Part shown: piece by piece, positions 11,350-20,207 of the stretch
Layout: each line of letters starts with the position of its first letter
Position numbering within the stretch: position 1 is the first letter of the stretch
Notes under the pieces: generated by a model
Database searches by the model: none
Told to the model about the DNA's origin: nothing
What the model saw: the letters and a program-made list of their open reading frames with translations, nothing else
Made by a program: the position numbers and the translations under genes
Source: Rebecca billardiae RCC1528
Taxonomy: Eukaryota; Haptophyta
DNA length: 64,000 nt
Direction of reading: 5' to 3'
Assembly: GCA_965240325.2 (NCBI GenBank)
Contig: OZ251222.1
Location: forward strand, 806,001 to 870,000

Positions 11350-12290
11350 TCAGTAAGTAACTAGCTGCCATCAATCGGCAGTGTGAGTGTCAGGCTGTCA
11401 GCCCAACTCAGGCGGCTTTTTTTAAAATAAAATTCCCCTTTATAACGGGCTCCGGGTGATCAGGCTGGCGGCCGAAGCCTCCAGCCCTACCCTGGCCAGC
11501 CCTCAACCAACCACCACCCTCACCCAACCTCAAACCACTGACCGAGACACCTAGTGTCTTGGGCGGATCGGCATATATATATACTGATACTTCAGTTGAT
11601 ATATTGATCAGAGCCAGAGAGAGAGAGAGAGTGAGAGAGGCGCGCGAGAGACAGCAGCAGACAGACAGACAGATACAGTATAGATAAAATGAATTAAACA
11701 GACAATCGTCGGCTGCTGGATCGGCTTTGTTCTTGGGCATTGGGCCGCGCAGAATGCAGGCCTGTTTTATTTCTACCAGATTCCATTTACTATGTCACGG
11801 CGACAAACCCTTGCCCGCCAGTGGGAATCGGTGTCACGCCCCGTTGGGTGTACCTCTCACGGCCGATGGCGGCCCCCACGTGCGCGAGGAACGCGATTCC
11901 TGCACTCCTCGGTGACCGGTGAGTGCAGGAATCCAGTTGCGGCTCTCGTCCGCCTCGTCATTGTCGCACACGAGGTACACCCAACACCATGGGTCGGATC
12001 CTAGAACTCTCCGCGCGCTCGCAGCCGCGCGGCGAGGCACTGGGGTGTACCCTGTGATTTTTGCAGGAATCTGTAGTGTCACGGCACCCTCCCCCCCTGC
12101 CCCTAGGGGGCCCATAGGGGCGACCCCCCAGATACCCAGGCTGAGCGGCTTTCTACCCCTCTGTAGGGACATGTCCCGGAAGTCACCGGCTGCCCATAGT
12201 GTGCACGACACTGTTTCATTCCTCTGTATAGTCAGCGACGGTCCGCGCGCGCGCCGCCGCGCCGCGGCGCCGCCAGCTGCCGCTGGCGGC
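11350..12290. other. Intergenic spacer before the minisatellite
   Basis: No supported gene. Contains a short GA run (11616-11640), an A/T-rich patch and the unique sequence that leads into the C-rich array. The sequence GGTGTACC and related short words recur at 11848 and 11970-12050, but no longer repeat is evident. Confidence 0.5.
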
Positions 12291-12942
12291 GGCCGCCCGC
12301 CGCGCCGCGCCAAGACCCCCCCCCCACCCGACCGCCCGACCCGACCCGACTGCCCGACTGCCAGTGCCACGCCGCGCCAAGGACCCCCCCCCCCCCCCCC
12401 CACCCGACCGCCCGACCCGACCCGACCGCCCGACTGCCACGCCAGTCCGGGGCTAGTCCGGGCCAGTCCGGGCCATGGCCGCCGCGCAGCCGCCGCGCCA
12501 AGACCCCCGGCCCCACCCACCCGACCGCCCGACCCGACCCGACTGCCCGACTGCCAGTGCCACGCCGCGCCAAGAACCCCCCCCCCCCCCCCGACCGCCC
12601 GACCCGACCCGACCGCCCGACTGCCACGCCAGTCCGGGGCTAGTCCGGGCCAGTCCGGGCCATGGCCGCCGCGCCGCCGCCGCGCCAAGACCCCCCCCCC
12701 CCCCCCTGACCCGACCGCCCGACCCGACCCGACTGCCCGACTGCCAGTGCCACGCCGCGCCAAGACCCCCCCCCCCACCCGACCGCCCGACCCGACCCGA
12801 CCGCCCGACTGCCACGCCAGTCCGGGGCTAGTCCGGGCCAGTCCGGGCCATGGCCGCCGCGCCGCCGCCGCGCCAAGACCCCCCCCCCCCCACCCGACCG
12901 CCCGACCCGACTGCCCGACTGCCAGTGCCACGCCGCGCCAAG

Positions 12943-12973
<31 letters not shown>

Positions 12974-13345
12974 ACCCGACCGCCCGACCCGACCCGACCG
13001 CCCGACTGCCACGCCAGTCCGGGGCTAGTCCGGGCCAGTCCGGGCCATGGCCGCCGCGCCGCCGCCGGCGCCAAGACCCCCCCCCCGCCCCCCCCCACCC
13101 GACCGCCCGACCCGACCCGACTGCCCGACTGCCAGTGCCACGCCGCGCCAAGACCCCCCCCCCCCCCACCGACCGCCCGACCCGACCCGACCGCCCGACT
13201 GCCATGCCAGTCCGGGGCTGCCACGCCAGTCCGGGGCTAGTCCGGACCAGTCCGGGCCATGGCCGCCGCGCCGCGCCGCGCCAAGACCCCCCCCCCCCAC
13301 CCGACCGCCCGACCCGACCCGACTGCCCGACTCGGGGCCACGCCC
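12290..13345 (+). repeat. C-rich minisatellite, ~186-212 bp unit, about 5.5 copies
   Basis: Each unit contains CCATGGCCGCCGCGCC, a poly-C tract, a CCGACCGCCCGACCC block, AGTGCCACGCCGCGCCAAGA, a second poly-C tract, and CCAGTCCGGGGCTAGTCC. The CCATGG landmark recurs at 12474, 12660, 12848, 13046 and 13258, so spacing is 186, 188, 198 and 212 bp. Unit length varies mainly through the poly-C tracts (about 30 C near 12944-12973) and one extra partial block near 13203-13240. Pro/Arg/Gly reading frames across it on both strands are repeat artefacts. Inverted or partial copies occur at 17265-17430 and 19033-19095. Confidence 0.95.
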
Positions 13346-13374
13346 GGCCGCCCGGCCGGGGCACAACGCGCGCG

Positions 13375-14062
13375 CGCCGCGCTGGGTGGACAAACGGGGG
13401 CGTGGCGCGCGCGCGCGCCGTCGCGCGGCCGACGACCTCGGTCGCCAGCGCGCTCGCCGCGCGACCGCGGCGCGCGTGGCCGGGTGCGCACGCCGCGTGC
13501 GGCGCAGCGCGAGGACGGACGGGTCGCCGCGCCGCGCCGCGCGCGCGCCGCGCCGGGTGGACAAATGGGGGCGTGGCGCGCGCGCGCGCGCCGTCGCGCG
13601 GCCGACGACCTCGGTCGCCAGCGCGCTCGCCGCGCGACCGCGGCGCGCGTGGCCGGGTGCGCACGCCGCGGGCGGCGCAGCGCGAGGACGGACGGGTCGC
13701 CGCGCCGCGCAGCGCGCGCGCCGCGCCGGGTGGACAAATGGGGGCGTGGCGCGCGCGCGCGCGCCGTCGCGCGGCTGACGACCTTGGCCGCGCGCGCGGG
13801 CCCCGCGCGCGCGCGCGCGCCGCGCCGGGTGGACAAATGGGGGCGTGGCGCGCGCGCGCGCGCCGTGCGGCCGACGACCTCGGTCGCCAGCGCGCTCGCC
13901 GCGCGACCACGGCGCGCGTGGCCGGACGCGCACGCTGCGGGCGGCGCCGAGCGCGAGGAGACGGGTCGATGCGCCGCGCACGAGCGGCCCGCCCGGCTGA
14001 GCCAACCGTGACTGCCCGCCGCGCCGTGCGCGCGCCTTGTCCGGGTGGACAAATGGGGGCGT
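13375..14062 (+). repeat. GC-rich tandem array, ~175 bp unit
   Basis: Follows the minisatellite directly. The landmark GGGTGGACAAAYGGGGGCGTGG recurs near 13383, 13554, 13729, 13827 and 14043. The full unit (about 171-176 bp) carries CGACGACCTCGGTCGCCAGC and GGACGGACGGGTCGCCGCG; one unit is shortened to about 98 bp and the last is expanded. Long runs of alternating CG (13401-13416, 13578-13592, 13755-13767) could adopt Z-DNA-like or hairpin structure. Confidence 0.93.
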
Positions 14063-14156
14063 GGGGGCGCCGGCGCCGCATCATCGTGGGCACGTAGGCG
14101 TTCGACCGCTCAGCCGCGCAGCTTCCAACTCCGATATGTATAATTCTGAATATATA

Positions 14157-15739
14157 ATGACCGCGTTCCGCGGTCCTTTTCCGTAGAACGAACGTAGTTC
14201 AGGGCCCGCGGTGGCGGTGCACCCTCCATCGCAGTCGTCTATTGACAGACCCGGAGTTGCATGCCCGTACAACTAGACTCCAGCGGCGCGCCGCCGCCCG
14301 CCGCGCCGGGCGCGGGCCCATCGCACTTCGCAGCCGCCGGCGCGGCGCCGATTGTGTACAGGCGGATGCGACGAGGCGTGATCGACGCATGAGCGCGACT
14401 CCACGTGCACGCCAGGCCACGCGAAGCTGACAGCCAGGGAGCACGGTGCGGGGCCGCGGATTCGTTCGTTCGGGCCGCTGCTGCTGACTGACCGCTGTGG
14501 CGCTGTCCCGCGGGTCACCGCGCACCGGCAGCGCCAGGATAGTAGATGATTTGCACTGGTCCGAGTAGGGTTCGACCAGCGCCTGCGCGACGGCCGACAG
14601 GCGGGCGCGAGGCGTGATCGACGCATGAGCGCAACTCTACGTGCACGCCAGGCCACGCGGAGCTGACAGCCCGAGGGAGCACGGTGCCGAGGTCGGAGGT
14701 GCGAGCGGGCACCAGTGTCCAGTCACGGATCGTTCGCGCACGCCGCGCGTGCACGGGCTGACACACCTCGATCAGGCTCGGCACGCGTTGCAGAGGCACA
14801 GCCAGCTCTGGGGACGTCACGCACCACCGTCGCCCGCGCAGCTCGTCCTCCTCGTAGAGTACCGTTCAGTTCCGAGGCGTAGCCCTCGCTCAGCGTCGAC
14901 CGTCGACGATGGACTCGGATCGTCGGCGCTCTCCGGAAAGGCATGGCAAGGGCGGCGCGTGGTGAAGTCGAAGACTCAGAGATCGATCAGTCCGGCATCA
15001 GGCGCCGCTGCCCCCGAGCTTGCGAGAGCCCGAATACAGGGCGGCTGCCGCGGCGCGGCCGCCGAGCGCCCCGGCGACCGGGCGCGCGGCCGCGCGCAGG
15101 CATCGACACGGGGCGGCGGGGGCGCGCGGAGTGAGCGGGGGCACGAACGCGATGTCGACGGCAGTCGGGACCCGCCGCAGCCGCGCGCTCCAGGCGCCAC
15201 TCGCCGCGCGCACCTGCCCATCGCCGTCCTCACCCGTCGGTCGCTCGTGGCAATGGCGCCTCCTGAGCTCCTGTCGCCGCAGCCGCGATGTACAAACGCG
15301 GGCCGCACACGCCGCGCGCCGCGCCCCCTCCGGCTCCGACTATACGGATAGCTGCGGCGGGTATTTTCAATCTCTCGCACTATTGGAGTTAGTTGGACGA
15401 TTATGTCAACGGTCGTTCTTGGCATCTTGCAGCGGCGAGGCCATATTATTTTACTATGGTCACACTACATTAAGGGGAGTCTACCCACAATTACCCTGCC
15501 TCGCACAGTTGGGCGCGGGTTTCGTTGATTCCTCTGTTCACTATTCAAGACGGCGGACGCGCCCTTTTTCGACGAGGATGCACCTGTAAGGGAGTCTCAA
15601 AATTCGAAACTCGGTCTCCTCCAGCCCTGAAAATCGTCCCCCGTCCCTTTTTTCTTTGATCAAAGATCTTTTTGAAACGTGGTTCGGGCCCGCTGGTGCG
15701 GGCTCCACGCTGCGCGCTCCGCCCTGCACCGCGGGCCAT
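14157..15739 (-). mobile_element. R1 dispersed element, copy A (minus orientation)
   Basis: Both ends match the ends of the tandem R1 copies at 42-44.7 kb. The high-coordinate end (15739 downward: ATGGCCCGCGGTGCAGGGCG then the GATCTTTGATCAA motif) matches their start; the low-coordinate end (14157 upward: ATGACCGCGTTCCGCGGTCC) matches their terminus, including the GACCGCG/CGCGGTC hairpin. The interiors differ. Copy A carries an internal direct repeat (14373-14450 and 14609-14688). The flanks are A/T-rich. No transposase is seen, so it is best read as a non-autonomous element; class unknown. Confidence 0.7.
14373..14688 (+). repeat. Direct repeat pair of ~78 bp inside R1 copy A
   Basis: GAGGCGTGATCGACGCATGA and the following CGTGCACGCCAGGCCACGC through GGGAGCACGGTGC occur at 14373-14450 and again at 14609-14688 with a few substitutions, about 236 bp apart. 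Confidence 0.85.
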
Positions 15740-15909
15740 AATGCTGACGTCGTCTGCCCGTCCGCACTGACCACTGTGTGCTGAGGATGCATTCTGACCG
15801 ATACGCGACTGTTACAGTTATTGATTGCCGCGTCGTCGTCCTAACTCTAAACTCAGACTCAGTCTCATTAACAAGTGGCGCGGCCGAGCAGCTAGAGTAG
15901 CTGCAGCAG

Positions 15910-17331
15910 CTAAGTTCCGTCGAAGGCGTCGGAGCAGAGCGCCGCAAACGTCTGGCCAGGGGCGGGCAGCGCCGCGGCGGTGCCGCAGCCGGCCTCACGG
16001 GCGGGCTGCTGCGCGGGGCCGCAGCACCCGCGCGCGCACGCGCCGCTGGGCAGATGGCGGTACGGCAGCCCCCGGAGGCGAACGGCGCGCGCGCCGCGCC
16101 GACCGCCAGCAGCGGCGACGCACACGGGATCACCGCAGCACAGGTCCATGCCGTCGGCGTTGGCGACGTAGTAGACGGTCCTGCTCGCATGCTCGCCGCG
16201 CTTGCGCTCGCACCACCTGCTCGTGGTCGAGCACGTCGCGATGCGGCCGTGCGGCGTGCTCCCTGCGTACACCCGCTGGACGCGCGGCCAGTGCCCGGCG
16301 GCGCCTGCGCCGGCCGCGTGCGCGTCGAGCTGCGCGTTGAGCCACGCGACGAGCGCGCCGCGCCCCGCGGCGCGCGCGCAGAGCGGCGCCTGCGGGTGGG
16401 GCGGCGGGCACGGCGGCGCACGCCGCGCCGCCGCCGGCGCGCCGGGGCGGGCGCTGCCCGCCGCGGCGCTCGCGGCGAACTCGAAGCGCTCGGTGCGCAG
16501 CCGCGTCAGCGCGAGCCAACGCGCCGGCTCGCAGCGCTGCCGCAGGGCGTGCCCGGCCGGCAGCGCCGAGAGCCAGGCGCAGCGCACGACGCCCGAGCCG
16601 TCGGCAGCGACGACGGCGGCGGGCAGGTAGGGCGGGCCGCCGTCCGCCTTGGCCGTGAACGGCAAGCGCAAGCCGGAGCGGTAGATCGACCCATCGACCT
16701 CGGCCTTGGCAAAGAGGGCGCGCACAGGGCTCGCCTGCAGCCGCACGTCCAGCTCCCGCGCGACGCGCTGCGCCTCCGAGGAGCTCAGGACCGCACTGTC
16801 GCCCCAGGTGGCGTGCAGGCCCGCGCGGAACAGGCCAGCGTCGTCCGCGGCGACCCCGAGGCGCGAGGGCGTCGCCGCGCGCGCCGAGACGTGCACGGCG
16901 TGGCCGCGCGCGGGACGGGGCACGCCGTGGAACGCAGCGTCTGCCGCGTCGTAGAGGTCGACGAGCAGCGCGGCGAGGGCGTCGTACGAGGGCATGCGGG
17001 AGAAGCGCAGATCCACGTCGACGCCGAACCGCGCGCGCGCGCCGAACGTCTCGACGACCATGGGCGCGCGCGCGCCAAGCAGCGCGTACGACGACGCGAC
17101 GAGCGCGTCCAGCCGCGGCAGAGAGGCGCTCGGCACGTGCAGCCGACCGCCCACCCTGTGGCCGTCGGCGTCGCGGAGGAACACAATCTCGTGGGTGCAC
17201 GGCTCGTCGCCGCCGGCGCGCGCGCGATTTGCCCCGGCCGGTGGTAGCACGGGCGGCCGGGCGTGGCAGTCCGAGGCAGTCGGGTGGTCGGGTCGGGTCG
17301 GGGGGGGGTCTTGGCGGCGCCCGGCGGCCAT
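15910..17331 (-). CDS. Archaeo-eukaryotic primase / PrimPol-type protein with UL52-like zinc tail
   Basis: A single frame of 473 residues. Conserved primase-polymerase features appear in order: FGVDVDLRF (D105, D107, metal-binding motif I), GLHATWG (H173, motif II), VDGSIYRSGLRLPFTAK (D213, motif III). A zinc-binding tail has C374, H381, C398/C399 and C404 (RWCERKRGEH ... CCGDPVC), the pattern of eukaryotic PrimPol and of large-DNA-virus primases. The N-terminal 35-40 residues derive from an inverted piece of the C-rich minisatellite, so the true start may be downstream or in an unseen exon; the first clear domain residues are PCTHEIVFLRD. No intron is needed. It could be a host PrimPol, a captured viral gene, or part of a mobile element. 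Activity cannot be judged, although all catalytic residues are present. Confidence 0.75.
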   Translation of the reverse strand: MAAGRRQDPPPTRPDHPTASDCHARPPVLPPAGANRARAGGDEPCTHEIVFLRDADGHRVGGRLHVPSASLPRLDALVASSYALLGARAPMVVETFGARARFGVDVDLRFSRMPSYDALAALLVDLYDAADAAFHGVPRPARGHAVHVSARAATPSRLGVAADDAGLFRAGLHATWGDSAVLSSSEAQRVARELDVRLQASPVRALFAKAEVDGSIYRSGLRLPFTAKADGGPPYLPAAVVAADGSGVVRCAWLSALPAGHALRQRCEPARWLALTRLRTERFEFAASAAAGSARPGAPAAARRAPPCPPPHPQAPLCARAAGRGALVAWLNAQLDAHAAGAGAAGHWPRVQRVYAGSTPHGRIATCSTTSRWCERKRGEHASRTVYYVANADGMDLCCGDPVCVAAAGGRRGARAVRLRGLPYRHLPSGACARGCCGPAQQPAREAGCGTAAALPAPGQTFAALCSDAFDGT

Positions 17332-17440
17332 GGCCCGGGCTGGTCCGGACTAGCCCCGGACCGGCGTGGCAGTCGGGCGGTCGGGTCGGGTCGGGCGGGC
17401 CTCGGGTGGGGGGGGGGGTCTTGGCCCCCTTACGTATCTG
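17250..17440 (-). repeat. Inverted partial copy of the C-rich minisatellite
   Basis: Reverse-orientation blocks of the 12.3-13.3 kb unit: GGCAGTCGGGTGGTCGGGTC, a G tract, GGTCTTGGCGGCG, CCATGGCCCGGGCTGGTCC, and again GGCAGTCGGGCGGTCGGGTC with a second G tract. Similarity continues past the minisatellite edge into the CCACGCCCGGCCGCCCG...GGCCGGGGCA segment also found at 13335-13365. So the junction with the next repeat is shared, not only the satellite. Confidence 0.85.
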
Positions 17441-18135
17441 CACTCTACTAAAGCGCGACTCGCTCGCTCGGGCCAAAGTGAACGCCCGGACTGCAGTCTG
17501 GGACGGAGGAATTTCAGACTTTTTCGGGACTAAGCACCAGATCGACATCTCCCGCGTGAGGAATCAAAGCGTGGCCAAAGCGTACCCCTGCACCAGATCG
17601 CGCCAAGATAGTATTTACAAGCAACGAACGAACCGGTTTCGTAAGGATCATCGTGCCGAAGTCGATTGATGGAGACACTCAAAGTATGAGTACGCGGACT
17701 CGGCAAAAGTGACCCGGACTAAAAAAATCTGGCGAAATCTGCCTCCTTTCAGACTTTTCGACCCGCTAAGCACCAGATCGACATCTGCCAGATCGACATC
17801 TGCCGCGCTCCCCGGACTGTCCGTGTCCGGACTGTGTGGTTGGGCGCGACGAGCGAAAAGCGATGGCGGGCGTGCCTTGCGCCCCGCGCGCTCAACCTTT
17901 GGGTGATGGCGTGCTCGCGACGTCGGCGTTGTCGGGGCGGTCGAGCCGGCGGGCACAGGGAGGCCGTCGAAGTCGACGAGCGTTCGCTCGCGCGACGCGG
18001 CCGCGGGCGTTCGGATGGTCCAGCCAGCACTCGTCCCAGCGCCGCGGCGTGTCGTCGTGCGTCGGCGTCGGCAGCGGCCGGCCCGCCGCAGAGCACGGCC
18101 AGCTCTGCAGGGACATGCACTGCTCCATGAGCGTC
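17441..18135. other. Intergenic spacer with a ~45-bp duplicated segment
   Basis: No supported gene. The segment TTTCAGACTTTTTCGGGACTAAGCACCAGATCGACATCT (17512-17550) returns in a variant form at 17746-17790. The second copy has an extra internal duplication of CAGATCGACATCTGC. Confidence 0.6.
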
Positions 18136-18138
18136 CAG

Positions 18139-18433
18139 CTGGCATCGGACCATCTCGCTGCACATCCGCTGACGTTCGCCTCGGATGCGGGCCGCGCGCC
18201 GCCGTCGTGCTCGCCCTTCGGCTGCCGGCAAGACAGCGGGACGATGGCAGCTGCATGAGATGACGACGCCGCAGCTCGAGCACGTGCTGGCATCGTACCG
18301 TCTCGCTGCACATCCGCTGACGTTCGCCTCGGATGCGGCCGCGCGCCGCCGCTCGAGCTCGCCCTTCGGCTGCCGGCAAGACAGGGACGATGGCAGCTCA
18401 GCATGAGATGACGATGACGCCGCAGCTCGAGCA
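18139..18433 (+). repeat. Tandem duplication, 148-bp unit, two copies
   Basis: The unit CTGGCATCGKACCRTCTCGC...GCTCGAGCACGTG runs 18139-18286 and again from 18287 to about 18433. It differs by small indels, for example GGATGCGGGCCGCGCGC against GGATGCGGCCGCGCGC. No gene recognised across it. Confidence 0.9.
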
Positions 18434-18536
18434 CGTGCAGGGCGCGCGGGTGGCTTGCCCACCGCGTGCTATGACCGGCGTTGGCCTTGCCAGCTGCATT
18501 ATCTATGACAACGCGCCGACCTCGAGCGCACGGTCG

Positions 18537-18625
18537 CGCGGGGCCGAACAACACTTTGCAGCACTCTTCCAAGCCGCCTCAGAGGCGGCTTGGAAGAGTG
18601 CTGCAAAGTGTTGTTCGGCCCCGCG
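18537..18625. repeat. Perfect palindrome, 43-bp arms, 3-bp spacer
   Basis: Arms 18537-18579 and 18583-18625 (CGCGGGGCCGAACAACACTT ... AAGTGTTGTTCGGCCCCGCG) are exact reverse complements around CAG. A single diverged arm occurs at 18744-18785 (GGGGCCGAACAACATTTTTAGCAGCACTCTTCC) and a short remnant at 18980-18995. RNA or single-stranded DNA from it would form a very stable hairpin. Confidence 0.95.
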
Positions 18626-20207
18626 GCGCCTCACAGCCGGTGGCGAGCGGGGCTCCAAGGTGTCCTTGTCAATGCGGTGGTGCCCGCATGCCAATTTGCC
18701 ATCCTTTGCCCGAAGGTCCTGGCGCCGCCCCACCCGGGACGAGTGGGGCCGAACAACATTTTTAGCAGCACTCTTCCGAGCTGCGCGCCTCACGGCCGTG
18801 ACCCGGAACGCAGGCCGCCCGGCGACCCGGGACGCCGGAGCCGGTCGAGTGATGACTCAGACTTGACAGACATGACTGCCACGGGCGGGGCTCCGAGTTG
18901 CTGCCCTTGTCTGAGTTGTCAATGCGCGGTGGTGCCCGCATGATCGGCTTTGCCCGATGGGCCGGCCGCGCCCGCCCGGGACGAGCGGGGCAGAACAACC
19001 TAGTCCAGAGAACATCTCTGTGAGAGAAAAGGGGGTCTTGGCGCGGCGTGGCACTGGCAGTCGGGCAGTCGGGTCGGGTCGGGCGGTCAGGTGGCCCGCC
19101 AAGCACAGCGGCCGTGGTCGGGTGCCGCCCGCCAGCACGGCGGCCGTGGTCGGGTGGGCCCGACTGCACCGCTCAACAGCTAGGGATGACGAGGAATCGG
19201 GCGTGTCGTGTAACGTCGGCCAATCAGAGCGCGCGCGCGTGCGCGCCCACTTACAGCTTCCCGCACTCTTCCTGGAAACTCCAGATTCCTGCAAAAATGG
19301 CAGGATAGACCGGCACTGGCAGGCTTGTTCTCATCATCTTGTCCAAGACTGCCTGCTAGATGCGCGAGGACGCGTGTGCACGCCTTTCCGCGCGTCATGG
19401 GTGCGCGTGGCACGCAACTTGTCGTCATCTACGCCGAGGAGGCTTAAGCAACCGGCCCACCAACCTGCCGTGACCACGTTCAAATGCAGGCGGCAAGCTG
19501 CATGCGAGCGCACGCAACGGAAACATCTCACGCTCGACAAGGAAGTGGTGGCAGACCGAGTAGAGCTGGAATCATTTGCAGTCCATCTGTTGTTCAACGA
19601 TCCTGGTTCACCAGCTGACACGGGCGCGCCGCAGCCAAGGCATAGTGCTTGCAGCTTGCAGCGCGCCCGCAACTACTGCGGTCTGCCGCCGCGGCGCGGC
19701 GATCGTCACACTGCCGTGCGCTGCGAGTGACCTCTGTGTCATGGCGAAGCAAGCAGCATGTCTTGGCAACACATTTCGCTACAGCTCAGCGCCCTAGTAC
19801 GAACATGCGCCAACGACGTGCCATCACTACTCCGCAATCGCGCCGGCACCCACCACCAGCGGGCAAGCCGCAAGCCGCCATTTTATACCGCGTTTTGGCG
19901 AATGTCGCCGTTGGGCTCTCCTAGAAATAAAACAGGCCAACAGTGAGTGCGAGACTCGTGTCGGCCGGCAAGCGTGAAGCGCCCAGCTGCAGAGCGCGCA
20001 ACGGCCTCAACAAGCGCAGCCATGCGGTCCAAGCGGTCGACCGGAGATCAGTCCAAGCGGCAAGCCCTCCGCGCCGGCACCCCCCCCCCCTCCCCCCCGT
20101 GTTGCCGCGGTCGAGCGATAGGAAATCAATGGCGTGGCCGCATCGTCCCGCGCGCACGTCGCGCTCGGGCGTCTGCTCACGGCCTTGGTTGGATGGCATG
20201 GTGAGTC
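18626..20207. other. Intergenic region with degenerate repeats
   Basis: No supported gene. Segments at 18650-18700 and 18893-18945 are related (GGGGCTCC...TTGTCAATGCGGTGGTGCCCGCATG), suggesting a ~250-bp tandem repeat. 19033-19095 is another fragment of the C-rich minisatellite in reverse orientation. GGCGGCCGTGGTCGGGTG is repeated near 19105-19160. A C-rich run lies at 20085-20098. Confidence 0.55.

Noticed and set aside
12290-14062. CRISPR array
   Set aside because: Units are 175-212 bp without short repeat/unique spacer alternation, and the sequence is eukaryotic.
11834-14093. Long Pro/Arg/Gly frames across the minisatellites
   Set aside because: They translate tandem repeats on both strands and in several frames; no start, domain or codon bias supports them.
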